Source of the DNA: Balaenoptera acutorostrata | Taxonomy: Eukaryota; Chordata; Mammalia; Artiodactyla; Balaenopteridae | DNA length: 64,000 nt | NCBI RefSeq assembly: GCF_949987535.1 | Contig: NC_080078.1 | Coordinates: 30,586,942 to 30,650,941, forward strand | Reading direction: 5' to 3' | Part shown: piece by piece, positions 53,551 through 64,000 of the stretch | Layout: each line of letters begins with the position of its first letter | Position numbering within the stretch: the first letter of the stretch is position 1 | Notes under the pieces: model-generated | Database searches by the model: none | What the model saw: only the letters and a program-made list of their open reading frames with translations | What the model was told of the DNA's origin: nothing | Made by a program: the position numbers and the translations under genes

Positions 53551-54214
53551 TGTTATTAATAGAGACAGGACGTGAAGCTCGTCTTGGGTCTGAGAGGTCT
53601 CATGAAATCACTGCCTTCATCAACCCCAGCACCTACGTTTTGGAAGCTTTTCGAGCATATTCTCTCCAGTTTGGCTGTTGCATTCTCTTGGCACCTTCCA
53701 AAAGATAGGTATTCCCAGACAGTTAGCAGAGAGAAATTATTTTTCTCTTCAAAGAATTCCACTCTCCCCTTTGGCCACCATTTCCCTCCCTGTGTTGGGG
53801 AACAGAGCCTCTGATGGCAGCATGAATCTGGGGCAGGGCCAAAACATCACTGCTTCCCATACTGAAGGACCCAGGCGCTTCTTGATGGAAGAACCAGGAG
53901 GAATTAACCCCTGGGAGAGAGGAGCATCCTGAGTGGTCCAGCCTCCTCCTCCGGGCCCCACAGCTGTGAACACGTGAGCAACATGTCTCTTTCCCTTGGA
54001 GCTGCCTCGGCCTCCTGAGGCGAGGTGCAGGCCCCCTTCTGCAGGGGAGAAATCTGGCGCTGGGGAGGCAGCAGCCCACTGGTCTCTGAGAGCCAGCTGG
54101 CACACTGGGACCAGCTACAGAATTGAGTTCTGTTTTCTTAGGATCGGGTGGGAGGGAATCTGGGCCTCCAAGGCGATGGGAATAATAATAGTGATGTTGA
54201 CAAGGACAATGGTA
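53551..54214. other. Unique sequence, no gene supported
   Basis: Overlapping frames of 118 and 126 aa on the minus strand lack a recognisable domain. Confidence 0.45.
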
Positions 54215-54440
54215 ATAACAGCAGCTACCATTTAATGAGTGTTAGGCTCTTTGTTAGGCACTTTACATTCATTGTCAGATTTAACCCTTAAAACAACCCT
54301 GTGAGGTGGGCATCCTTCCCCCATTTTACAGATGGGGAAATAGAAGCTTACATGGCTTAACAGATGGTGTGCCCGAGATCATACAGACACCAAGTAGCCA
54401 AGTGAGGATTCCAACCCAGGTTTAATTATGACAAGCTGGG
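54215..54440 (-). repeat. MIR SINE, antisense
   Basis: CAGCTACCATTTAATGAGTG, CTTTGTTAGGCACTTTACAT, CCCCATTTTACAGATGGGGA and GTGAGGATTCCAACCCAGG: near full-length antisense MIR. Confidence 0.9.
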
Positions 54441-54494
54441 GTTCTCACTGTTAAACTATGTGGGTTTTGAGGGTATAGTGCCCCCCAATCTGTG

Positions 54495-54710
54495 GCAGCC
54501 GCTAAAGAGCATGGGCTCTGCTTCCTACCACCTGGGTTCAAATCAGGTTTCTCCTAGTCTAGCTGTGTCACTGTGGGTGGTTTGCGTAACTGAGCCTCAG
54601 TTTTCTCATTTGGAAAATGGGGGCAATGATGGTAATAATAGGGCCTCACTCATAAATCATCATCATGAGATTAAATGAGAGCATACTTGTAATACTTGGT
54701 GTCTTGGAAC
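54495..54710 (+). repeat. MIR SINE
   Basis: GAGCATGGGCTCTGCTTCCT, CCTGGGTTCAAATCAGGTTT, AGTCTAGCTGTGTCACTGTG and CTCATTTGGAAAATGGGGGC: near full-length sense MIR, head-on to the antisense MIR at 54215. Confidence 0.92.
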
Positions 54711-54714
54711 ATAA

Positions 54715-54935
54715 CTGGGTTTCTCAACCTCGACACTATTGACATCTAGGGTTGGATCATTCTTCATTGTGGGGACCTGTCCTGTGCATGTAGGATGTCG
54801 AGCAGCATCCCTGGTCTCTACCCACTCAGTGCCAGTAGCACCTCCCACTCTCTGTTGTGACAACTCACACCATCTCCAGACATTGACAGATGTCCACTAT
54901 GGGGGGAGAAATTGCCCTTATTTGAGAATCACTGG
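54715..54935 (-). mobile_element. MER20 (hAT-Charlie MITE), antisense
   Basis: GGTTTCTCAACCTCGACACT, GTGCATGTAGGATGTCGAGC, CACTCAGTGCCAGTAGCACC and TTGAGAATCACTGG: full-length MER20 in reverse complement. Confidence 0.92.
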
Positions 54936-55274
54936 CACATAGTACATGCCCAATACGGGATAGACATTTGATGATGATTATTCTGACTGGACGTTAAGCT
55001 ACTGCCAATCTGGTCTGCTGGAGAGGTCCTTAACCACTTTCACAGCCAGGAAGCTGCTTCTTGAGGAAATTGGGAGCTGCTCCCTGGCTGGGACTGTCAG
55101 AAGGGAAAACCATCCCAGACAAAGAGCTGTGCTTTCTCTTTGGTGATAACAAGCAGTTTTTGCTCCCAGTTCGTTTTGGGGGGACCATTTAAAAGTACCT
55201 GGGTCTTCTGTAGCACCGTGGTAACACATAGGGACTTCCTTTAAAGTAGTTTGGGTTTCCTGTCATTTTACTAA
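54936..55274. other. Unique sequence, nothing recognised
   Basis: No repeat or exon identified. Confidence 0.45.
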
Positions 55275-55510
55275 ATTAGGCTGCAATAAATGAGCACCTC
55301 TTGTATGCCAGACTCTTGCAATATAAAGAGGAATAGCTAGTACTTAGTAGGGCCTTAAAGTGTGCCAAGCACTGCTGAGTTTCCTGTGCATGTCATTACA
55401 GTTCATCCTCAAAACATCCCTATCATTATCCTCATCTTGCAGATGAGGACAATGAGACACAGACAAGCTAAAGCATCTTGTCTATGATTACACAGCCAGC
55501 AAGTCATGGA
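55275..55510 (-). repeat. MIR SINE, antisense
   Basis: GTGTGCCAAGCACTGCTGAG, ATCATTATCCTCATCTTGCA, GATGAGGACAATGAGACACA and TTACACAGCCAGCAAGTCAT follow antisense MIR. Confidence 0.85.
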
Positions 55511-56189
55511 ACAGCAGTTTATACTCAGGTGGGTCTGCCTCCAGGGCCACTTTAATTATCTGAATTGGACAAAATGTCCTATCCTGAGGGAGCTCCCAGC
55601 CTGGAAGGGAAGCCTTAAAGGTAAACTCCGGATACGATGGAAACCTGAGGGTAGAGGGAAGTATCTTAATCACTGTGGTCAGGAAAAGCATCCCCCAAAA
55701 GGCAGACTGCGTTTCAGCCTCAGGAGACTAGGTGATGAGTGGGACAAAGACATTCTAGCTGCAGGGACAGAATGTCCAAAAGTCCAGAGACACAGAACAA
55801 CATAACATATGTGTCGTCAACTACAAACGTGCTGGATCCAAGAGTGTGGGGCAGGGAGTGTTGGCAGATGAGATGGTCCAGGGCCAGAGGGCACCAAGTG
55901 GAGGAACTAGATCGTCAGAGGAACCCATTACTCTCTGAAAAATATCCACGATGAACCAGGTTTGCAGAAACTGATAAAAGGACGGCAAGTACATGTTGGT
56001 TAAATTGAAAGGATGAAAAAAGCCAATGCCTTTAAAAATGTTGACCAAAAAACTTAGCACGAACAGAATTATACTGAGTTCGCGGGCCTGAGTTATCTGG
56101 GTCACTGGGTCAGGATTGCTGGATCATACAGCTTCAGGGGGCGCCTTCCACATTGCAGTCCGTGTCAGTGGTGCCCTCTGGAGCAGCAC
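55511..56189. other. Mostly unique, with possible decayed L2
   Basis: The part around 55680-55870 (GTGATGAGTGGGACAAAGAC, GCAGGGACAGAATGTCCAAA) may be antisense L2 but is too decayed to call. No exon is supported. Confidence 0.35.
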
Positions 56190-56395
56190 CGTCCACCAGC
56201 ACTTTCCGCAGTGATGGAACTGTTCTATGTACTGTCCGTTATGGTGGCCGCTGAGCATTTGAAATGTGGCTCACGTGGCTGAGAAACTTGCGTTTTGAAT
56301 TGTTTTTAATTTTAATGACATTTTATTTAATTTTAATTAAAGTTAAATTTCATTAGTGGCTACCATTTGGACAGCACAACACGAGTCTTACAATG
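56190..56395. mobile_element. hAT-type MITE (MER-like)
   Basis: CAGTGATGGAACTGTTCTAT, GTCCGTTATGGTGGCCGCTG, TTTGAAATGTGGCTCACGTG and the right end AGTGGCTACCATTTGGACAG form a recognisable small DNA-transposon repeat of placental mammals. I recognise the family but not the exact name. Confidence 0.75.
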
Positions 56396-57544
56396 CCCAG
56401 CATATGTGGCTCTATGTCATGGCTTTGATTTATATGTTTCTTGGGCAAACCACTTGACTTTCAGAACACTGTTATTTTCCTTTCTCTCATTGGGAATTCT
56501 AAAACATGCAATGGAACAAATTAATAGGCATTTCAAAGATAATTAATGGCTTGAATGATATAAAAAAGCCAAAACAAACCAACCAACAAAATCAAACAAC
56601 AAACAAACTCACATGGCCAGTCATCAAGAAACATGGCACGCTTGATACCCACAGAACAAAAAGTATTGTCTGAAAGGCATTGGTGGAGGTGGACGTGGAG
56701 GTGGTGGAGGTGTGGGAATCTGTCGCTAACCACAAAGGATGACCTGCTAAGTCACAGTCTCCATTTCAGACCAATTGCAAGCATCTATTAACTAGGATCG
56801 ACCACTGGAAATGAAATTAATGGCCCCAGTTCTTCACACTTTTTGACATGTGCCTTTGTATCCCCTCCCATTGAAGAATCAGAATTGTTCCCTGATTTGG
56901 GGTTTCGTCATGTGATTCACTTTAGACATGTGTGATGCCACCAGTAGGCTTTCAAAGTAATTGCATGATGGGATTTGCCATCTTGCACCTCTCTCTTGGC
57001 CGTGAGAAGAACTTGGATGGGCCCTCACCCACCGGAGAGGGTGAGAAGCAAGTGGAACAGTGCCACTGCAGCTGCCCTGTCCCAGTTCAGCCTCGGTCAT
57101 CCAGACCCAGCCAGCCCCGAGGTACACAAGTGAGCTCAGCCTGGATCCGCCAGCCCCAGCCAACTCAGACGTGTGGGTTAAATGAATGACTTTTGTCATA
57201 TGTCACCAAGGTTTTGAAGTTGTCCTCCAGAAAGGGCAGTTTATAGCCCTAGCAGCAGAATAGGAGAGGGCTCGGTGTTTGTAATTTATAAGGGCACGTT
57301 GGGGAAATTTGAGAGCAGCCAGATTGGGACTGGCATCTCTTTGAGTTTGTGGCTTGCACAGGACCATCAACTTGGCATCATGGGGAACCCCGTTAAATGT
57401 GGCATTGAGGGAACCCCAATACCCTTGACCTGCTTGATTGCCTCTAGCTGTGTAATTTCTGGCTGAGCTTGGGTAGTGCTGTTTAGAAAAGACAGATACA
57501 TCTGCATTTTTAAAGTGCAGGGGGTGTGCCCAGCAGATGTCGTC
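56396..57544. other. Unique sequence, no gene supported
   Basis: Contains a CAAACAAACAAAC-like A/C-rich stretch (56570-56610) and a GGTGGAGGTGGACGTGGAGG purine-rich stretch (56683 on). Frames of 85-106 aa lack domains. Confidence 0.45.
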
Positions 57545-57760
57545 TTTGTTGATAGCACGTGCCTCTATGGACCATCCCTGTCACCTGAGGGAAAACTCCA
57601 GCTCCATCACTTTGTAACTTTGAGACTCTGCCAGTCTACTTACTCTCTTGAAGCCCAGGTTTCCTCATCAGTAAAATGAAGGTAAAGCTGCAATTTAAAC
57701 TGGCAAATCATCTAGCAAAGGGATTGAAATGTAGAAGGTACTCTACATATATTAATTTTG
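57545..57760 (+). repeat. MIR SINE
   Basis: CACTTTGTAACTTTGAGACT, TTTCCTCATCAGTAAAATGA and GGATTGAAATGTAGAAGGTA fit sense MIR, diverged. Confidence 0.65.
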
Positions 57761-57904
57761 TCCTTTTTTTCTAAAGAGGAACAAGGCCTGAGGTGAGGTG
57801 GGAAATGGTTGCCAATTCAGTCATTTCCATACTGGTTCTTTGATTCTTGTATATCCCGGATGAAGTTTCACAGAATGTGATTAAATGAAAAATAATGTAT
57901 AGGC

Positions 57905-57998
57905 AAATATATATATGTGTGTGTGTGTATATATACACACACACATCTGTATATATATATAGGTGTATATATATACATCTGTATATATATATATAAAG
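57905..57998. repeat. (TA)n/(GT)n/(AC)n compound repeat with palindrome
   Basis: A TA run passes into GTGTGTGTGTGT, TATATA, ACACACACAC, then CATCTGTATATATATATA twice. The 28 bp at 57918-57945 are a perfect palindrome centred between 57931 and 57932. Confidence 0.92.
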
Positions 57999-58099
57999 GT
58001 TTGTCCTTTATTATGAGATAATGTACTTTTGATTTATTATTTATTATTTTTTAGAGCTTAAAATCCTTTCTTAAGTGAAATATAGAATTTTGCTCTGGT

Positions 58100-59250
58100 A
58101 ATGGCCAAGTAAGTGCTGGTTGAACTGATCTTGCCACATATAACGAATATAAACTCTGGATAAAATATTAAAAACCCAACTACCGGGCTTCCCTGGTGGC
58201 GCAGTGGTTGAGAATCTGCCTGCCAATGCAGGGGACACGGGTTCGAGCCCTGGTCTGGGAAGATCCCACATGCCGCGGAGCAACTAAGCCCGTGAGCCAC
58301 AATTACTGAGCCTGCGCGTCTGGAGCCTGTGCTCCGCAACAAGAGAGGCCGCGACAGTGAGAGGCCCGCGCACCGCGATGAAGAGTGGCCCCCGCTTGCC
58401 GCAACTGGAGAGGGCCCTCGCACAGAAACGAAGACCCAACACAGCCATAAATAAATAAATAAATAAATAAATAAAAAATTTAAAAAAAAAAACCCAACTA
58501 CCTGCAGGGTGATGGTAGTGGCTGAAACCCCAATAGAAAACCTGTACCCGAAGACCCAGAGGAAGAGTTATGGACAATTGCTCTCACAGGAAGAGAGTCA
58601 GAGATGGGGAGCCTCAGATCTGTAGATAAATTCTGCCCAAATCTGGCTGACTTTTGAAGCATCTTTGCACACAGCAAACCCTAAGGAGCCCAGCTGAGGC
58701 TAAAAGAGACGAACGGAGAACTGGGCTGCTTCCCAACTCGTAGAGTTTGCAATTTGGTTCCAACCAAGTTAATTGCCTCCTAAAACAAATTTTAAAAAAT
58801 CAACACTCTTTGGGGGAGAAATAGAACAGAATCCAGAGTCTCCACAACATAACATTCAAAATATTTAGGATACAATCCAAAAATTACTTGAAATGCAAAC
58901 AAATAGGAAAATGTGACCCATTCTCAAACGAAAAGACAGTCTGTCGGAGGCTGAGCCCAAGATGACCCAGGCGTTGGAATTAGCAGACAAGGATTTTTAA
59001 AGTAACTGTTGTAACTATGCTCCGCGATGTAAAGGAAGATCTGCTCATGATAAGTGAAACGTTAAGAAATCTCAGCCAAAAACAGAAAGGATAAGAAAGA
59101 AACAAATGGAGATTCTAGCTCTAGAACAAACAATATCCAAAATAAAACAACCAAGCAAAGGGTTCACAGCAAGAGGTTAACAGAGTAATGATGACAGAGG
59201 AAAGAGTCGGTGAATTTGAAAATTGATCAACAGTATTTTTGAAATCTGAA
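58100..59250 (+). mobile_element. Old L1 (L1M-like) remnant hosting a SINE
   Basis: ATAAACTCTGGATAAAATAT, CAATCCAAAAATTACTTGAA, AATTAGCAGACAAGGATTTT, GAGGAAAGAGTCGGTGAATT and AATTGATCAACAG follow an old mammalian L1 internal/3' region in sense order. Coding traces are short and broken. It is split by the SINE at 58185-58487. Confidence 0.6.
58185..58487 (+). mobile_element. CHR-type SINE
   Basis: A well-preserved ~303-bp element with an (AAAT)n tail. The target duplication AAAAACCCAACTACC is exact over 15 bp at 58170-58184 and 58488-58502. Confidence 0.95.
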
Positions 59251-60344
59251 TTGATGTACTTTCTCTTCATTTTCCATTCTCTCTCCATGCCCCTTACCCC
59301 AGTCTAGACAGATGGCTGGGCTATTTCCTAGGGGGAGGGAGAAAAATATATATGGGACAGTGTAAAGAAGAAAGTCTGCAAGTGCTTGACTTTAGTGTTC
59401 AAACATCTTGGCCTCTAGGATAATTAACAGGATTCAGAAGAATTTCCAAATGGTTGGAATAACTGGAGTTTAAGATGAGTGAGTCTTCTCCCTAGATTGA
59501 GGGGAGGGGAGGAGAGAGAAGAGGGAAGTTAAACAGAAATAATGGTGTATCCTGGGGAAAGACCAAGGTAAAGAGAGCTGAGGAAGGTCTTACATTGTCA
59601 TTTAAATGCCCCAGTTCAGAGGTGACACATATCACTCATCTCACAACTCCTTGTGTGGAACTAGTCACCTTGCCCCACTCAACCATAAAGGGTTCAGGAG
59701 GTATTATCCCACCATGAGCTAGGGAGGCGGAAACTGAAAACATCTGGCAGAACAGTGCTGATGATCACCACAGTAGGTGTCTTGGGACCCAAATCTTCTC
59801 CCACTGGAGTTATTATAAATACATAAATAATAAATACATAAATCTCCCTGCCCCAGAATCTCCTGACTTTCGAACATTTTCCATCCAATCATCTTTCCCC
59901 AACATAGACTATTTCAGAAAGTTATCATCATGGGAGAAAACTAGATGATTCAAAGTGACTCAAGTTGACCTAAACTTGTTTGGGTTTTGTTGGGATCTCT
60001 ACTTCTGAGGCAAGTGTGTTGCCTGATCTTGCTGGCACAGACCCATGGAGACCTGCAATTCATTAGAGTAGCTAGCTGTTCCCTCGTTCTGTATCTTTTT
60101 CCTTCTTGGCACATGGAAGATTTCTCACAAGATTCTTCCCTTATCTCAAGAGACCTTGGAAAACAAACCCACTCTTTCCTTCATCACCCAAAGATGCAGA
60201 TGGGACAGTAAGTGTAGGGAGCTGTCTAGCTGGCAGGGAAAACAGTGGTGATGGAAAATCCCATCCAGGCCTCGCATCTCCCTGCTTCTTTTACCCTGTC
60301 CTATGCCTTTTCTCCATGTGCACATTATTCTTTTGGCACACTGA
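59251..60344. other. Unique sequence, no gene supported
   Basis: Purine-rich pieces at 59500-59530 and no recognised repeat or exon. Frames of 64-80 aa lack domains. Confidence 0.45.
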
Positions 60345-60970
60345 ATGATGTATGACTTCTCAAATGCACCAAGGCTTACTGACTTTGCATATGCTCCTAG
60401 CTGCGCTGGGAATGTCCTTCTCCTCTCTCTTCCACGTAGGCTCCCACTGACTTATTCACTAACGAAGATTTATTGAACATCTACTATGTGCTATGCTACA
60501 CAGCACCCTAGGTACTGAGGATACAACAGTGAAGAAGACATAGTCCTGCCCTCATGAGCTGATAGTCTAGTGGGGAGAGCCAGGCATGAAACAGAGAATA
60601 TCCAGAGTAAGTGCTAAGAATGATGAAGATAGGATACTTGGAGAGAGAACTGATTTGGATGGGAGTGGGTTAAGGAATGAATGCTTGGCTGAGCAAGAGG
60701 CATTTAAGCTGAAACCTGGAACATGGACAGAAATTAGCCAGGTAAAGAATGGAGAAGAGCTTCCCAGAAATAGGGAACAGCATCTATGAGAGGCTTGAAT
60801 CAGAAGGAGCTTTGTGCTTTTAAGGAAAAATCAGAGCATTCTGAACAAAGCAAAGGCCAGCATATCAAGGCTCAGCTCAAATAGGCTCTCTTCTGGGGAA
60901 CCTTCTCTGACTCCTCTCTGCTCTCACAGAACTTGGGACATCCTTTATGCACTGTTAGGTCAGTATCACT
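60345..60970 (+). repeat. L2 LINE (sense), split by an antisense L2
   Basis: The left piece (60345-60455: GACTTTGCATATGCTCCTAG, GCTGGGAATGTCCTTCTCCT) and right piece (60845-60970: CAAGGCTCAGCTCAAATAGG, GGGGAACCTTCTCTGACTCC) are consecutive parts of L2. The antisense L2 at 60456-60830 lies between them. Confidence 0.65.
60456..60830 (-). repeat. L2 LINE 3' end, antisense
   Basis: TTATTGAACATCTACTATGT, CATAGTCCTGCCCTCATGAG, GAGGCATTTAAGCTGAAACC and GAAGAGCTTCCCAGAAATAG follow L2 in reverse complement. It sits inside a sense L2. Confidence 0.8.
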
Positions 60971-61024
60971 TGTTTATGCCATCCAAATGCCAATCAGGGC
61001 TCCCTTGTCCCTTAGAAGCTCATT

Positions 61025-61690
61025 TTGTCACTCAACAAGTGTTTACTGAGCATCTACTATGTGCTGGATTCTGTAGACACATTGGTAAATAAGATAAGGT
61101 CCCTGCCTTCATGAGGCTTATGTTCTGGGGATAGAGAGATAATATACAAGTGATCACATGAACCAATAGTGCAAGTGCAGAGGATGGCAAATGTTCTGAA
61201 GAAACTGATACAGAATTGTGTGGTATAGATTGAGGGGGAGGTGCTAAAATACACAGAATGGTAAGGAAAGACTTGAGTAAGGAGGTGATAGTTGAGATGA
61301 GAACTGAATGATGAGAAGCACCTAGCCCTGGGAAGATCTGGGGGTTGAGAGAGTGGTCTAGGCAGAGCAGATAGCCAGTGCAAGGGTTCTGGGGTGGTGG
61401 CAAGATGGATCTGTTCAAGGAACAGAAAGAAGGATCTTATAGGGTCATGAAGGCCAGGATAAGAACTCTGGATTTTTTTTCTAAATGCAATGGGAAGCCA
61501 TCAGAGGGTTTTAAACAGAGGCGTGACATGACCTGGACTCAGGGACTTCATAAATTTAGATGTCAAGACCTAGTTGCAGTTTAAAAGTTCATTCTGGCTG
61601 CTGGTGGGGAATTGACAGTGTAGGAGGGGGCAGACATAGAAGCAGGAGACCACTTAGGAGGCTACTGCCATCTTCCTGGTGGGCAGTGGT
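61025..61690 (-). repeat. L2 LINE 3' end, antisense, long copy
   Basis: TTTACTGAGCATCTACTATG, AAGGTCCCTGCCTTCATGAG, GAATGGTAAGGAAAGACTTG, GGGAAGCCATCAGAGGGTTT and TTCATTCTGGCTGCTGGTGG follow L2 in reverse complement over about 650 bp, the longest L2 tract in the window. Confidence 0.88.
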
Positions 61691-62929
61691 GGCAGCTTTC
61701 AAACTTGCCCCAAATGTTCCTGATTCCATGGCCTCAGATGGTTCAGAGCCCTCCCCATGATTGCTCAAGGGCTTAGTTCCTCGTGGTCTCTTCCACTCCC
61801 AGCCCCTGCATCTGCATGCTGGTTTGCTAACTTGCTGGAGATGAGAGGCATCATGTAACGCACCACACTGCTCCTGGCGCCCCCTCCATGCCTGGCATGC
61901 TCCTTCATTCTCTGCTCTGGGGAGCAGACACATCCCTCTCATCGTCTCATGCAGGGCAGTTTCATCCTCTTCTCTTCAGGTCTTGGCACCAGCAGCACTC
62001 ATGCCCGTAGGTAATCAATTTTGCCCCCAGTGAATTTATTAAGACATCCTTCCAAACAAATATAGCACTTTCTCCAAAAGGAATCCTGGCAAATCAAGCG
62101 TTTTCAAGTTTGTGGTATGTCAGCCTCTCCAGTTAGCTGGACAGCTCCTTGAGGGCAGGGACTGTGTAAGAATAATATTTGTGTCCTTGGTCAAGTTCTC
62201 CCAGAATCGGACCCTGGGATGCAGATGCATTGCACGTGATTCATTAGGAAAGTACTCCGAGGAGAAAACTGACAGCAAGGGGATGGGGAAGCAGGATAGG
62301 GAAAGGAAAGTAGCCAAAGATGAGATTTCAGACCAAGTCTAGCCATAGCCTGATCCTGCAGGGAGCTCTGGAGGGTAAATGGTTTCTTAGAGTCTGACCC
62401 ACCTCAAGTCAAGGCGGGCTGGGCTTATACACTCCTGCCCCCGTGAGTCATTGGGGATGTCAACTCACAGGCACTTCTACAGCTCTGAGATACGAGTGAC
62501 AGGGATCCTGCAGCTCAAAGACAGTCCTTCCAAGAAGGTAGTGGGAGTGAACGGGGCACGTAGAAGCTGGGGAATGAGCACAAGAGAACTAGTAGAAGCG
62601 GTGGGTGGGGCACCAGTGGTGTCCGCTACACTCTCTAGCCTCAGTTCCCAGACCCTGAAGCAAGATGGGTGCTCCATGGTGTTGGCTGAATGAATAAGTG
62701 AATTCGTGTCCAGGGTTTCAGGCGGGTGTGGATTGTACTGGGTGCAAGGTGACTAGAAAGGCAGAAAACTCTTAGTGAAGAAGGCTCTTCCAAGCTTCAG
62801 GGACAGGATGTGGATGGGCAGGGCCTGGAATTCCAGTGACAGCGGCAGGTGAGGTTCAAATGCCATCATGATGCCATGCCCTATTCTCTGAGAATGTTCC
62901 AGTAGCAATCATTATGTTTGTGTGTTGTT
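61691..62929. other. Mostly unique sequence
   Basis: An L2 3' end fragment is visible at about 62145-62190 (CTCCTTGAGGGCAGGGACTG). Frames of 66-117 aa show no domain. No exon is supported. Confidence 0.45.
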
Positions 62930-63110
62930 TTGACATGTATGACTTGCTTTTCCATTTAATTTTCTCATTGGGCCCTTAAAACATGCTCATGAAAGAGATG
63001 CTTCATTTTGGATGAGACAGCTGAGGCTCAGAGAACCCACTAAGTTTCAAATACTGGAGGAGTGACAGAGCTGGGGCTTGGACCTGTCACTACAGGTGGT
63101 TGACAGTAAC
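62930..63110 (-). repeat. MIR SINE, antisense
   Basis: TTTAATTTTCTCATTGGGCC, GACAGCTGAGGCTCAGAGAA and GTGACAGAGCTGGGGCTTGG: antisense MIR. Confidence 0.85.
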
Positions 63111-63324
63111 TAGCTTCCTAAGGATGCTTAAGACGATTATTTAATGAAGTTGCTCTTTCTCTGGGGTAGCTCAGTGTAAGGTAGAGGTTGTAAAATTGGT
63201 GGCCCACATTCTAATTCTCCGATGTGTTCTGGGTAGCACGATGCTGTGGTCTTAACCCTCTTAGTTGGGATTGTGGCAGCTGTCCCCTTTAGATGGATCA
63301 TCCCATCTCCAGTTTTTAAACATT

Positions 63325-63470
63325 CCCCACCACTCCCTATAGCTGCGCTATCCAGTGAGGTAGTCAATTAGCCACATGTGCAATGTGACGAGTCCAAATT
63401 GAGATGTCCTCCTGAAAATTTTAATTTATAAATCTGGCTCCCATTGGATTTGTATTGGATAGTGCTGGCC
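63325..63470. mobile_element. hAT-type MITE (MER-like), short copy
   Basis: GCGCTATCCAGTGAGGTAGT, AATTAGCCACATGTGCAATG and GTATTGGATAGTGCTGG match the termini of the family at 56190-56395. Confidence 0.65.
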
Positions 63471-63554
63471 TAGAATCTCCCACATCAGGCCAGCATCTTG
63501 CATTTTCACTGCCTGCCTGACTCTGTAGGCACATGAATTTGTAATCCCTGCTGA

Positions 63555-63690
63555 ATGAGAAGGAAGTATAACCTGGAGGAGACTAGAGTTCAAGTCTTGG
63601 CTGTAACACTTGCTGTGTGATTTGGGGAAATTACCTTCCCTCTCTGTGCTTGGTTTCCTCATTTCATGATGAAGACTTTGGACGTAATTT
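63555..63690 (+). repeat. MIR fragment
   Basis: GAGTTCAAGTCTTGGCTGTA, ACACTTGCTGTGTGATTTGG and TGGTTTCCTCATTTCATGAT: sense MIR core. Confidence 0.85.
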
Positions 63691-64000
63691 CTAACTTTCT
63701 ACAACTGAAACTTCCTCTCCCACACACCTCTGAATTTACCCTTTTGTGGTGGGATGCTGCCTGCCAGCTTTGAGCTGAGCTTTCCCTGCTGGCAGCCCCT
63801 CCTCTTGCCCTGATTCCCAGCACTCCGGCTGCTTCTACATCTTTGGGGAGCCCTGTTTCTATCAGGGGCCTCCCTCCTCACTCCACAGGGGGTTGAATCC
63901 TGGATCATTCCTGCTTGGCTTGTTGTTTACAAAATGAGAGGTTGACCATGTTTCTCTTTTTTGGTTAATAACTGCAATTTGCCCTCATTTAATTCACATA
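63691..64000. other. Unique sequence, nothing recognised
   Basis: The end of the window shows no repeat or exon that I can name. Confidence 0.45.

Noticed and set aside
1..64000. A new multi-gene biological system
   Set aside because: I looked on both strands for clustered conserved frames, RNA-like structures and unusual arrays. The structure found is explained by retrotransposons, LTRs, microsatellites and repeat-repeat recombination.

Overview
The window looks like nuclear DNA from a cetacean or a very close relative (whale/dolphin, hippo side of Cetartiodactyla). The main clue is about a dozen and a half tRNA-derived SINEs whose head contains the motifs GGGCTTCCCTGGTGGCGCAG and GGTTCGAGCCC. 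Most are the ~300-bp cetacean CHR-type form ending in a CAGCC(A/T)AAAATAAATAAA-like tail. Old pan-mammalian repeats are also present: MIR, L2, MER20, MLT1 and old L1. Species is not determinable by eye.

I found no host protein-coding gene, no exon with convincing coding character, no rRNA or tRNA gene and no CRISPR array. The longer open frames are explained by antisense SINEs, L1 ORF2 fragments, GC-rich LTR sequence or chance. The window therefore reads as intergenic or intronic sequence, and its content is a record of retrotransposition and repeat-repeat recombination.

Layout. 0-4.9 kb: one SINE, a MIR, an ERVL-type LTR and the first of several copies of one ERV LTR family (called Z here). 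4.96-8.2 kb: a four-element nest, in which an old L1 3' end carries two SINEs and one of those SINEs carries a 2.1-kb L1 with a broken ORF2. 8.2-10.7 kb: an L2 end, then about 2 kb of plain unique sequence. 10.7-20.2 kb: a dense cluster of endogenous-retrovirus LTRs (families Z, W, X, Y, V) with nested SINEs and a 779-bp-period tandem duplication. 20-26 kb: mostly unique with MIR, L2 and MLT1. 26-27.6 kb: adjoining antisense LTRs, one CpG-rich. 28-34.9 kb: unique sequence, then more LTRs, an old L1 and SINEs. 35-42.9 kb: L1 3' ends, SINEs, MLT1, MIR, MER20. 43-64 kb: older and quieter sequence dominated by L2, MIR, MER20 and MLT1, with two younger SINE insertions.

No new functional system was found. 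The observations most worth checking are: (1) the tandem duplication at 18.0-19.6 kb, whose middle SINE looks like a recombinant of its two neighbours; (2) a 78-bp segment duplicated 1.9 kb away and flanked by a 6-bp direct repeat; (3) a 15-bp target duplication flanking nothing but a run of A; (4) SINE and L1 insertions with extra sequence between two A-tracts, suggesting 3' transduction; (5) a CpG-rich antisense LTR with two YY1-like motifs. All identities and counts were made by eye. Repeat subfamily names are given only where I recognise the family, and 'Z, W, X, Y, V' are labels local to this answer.
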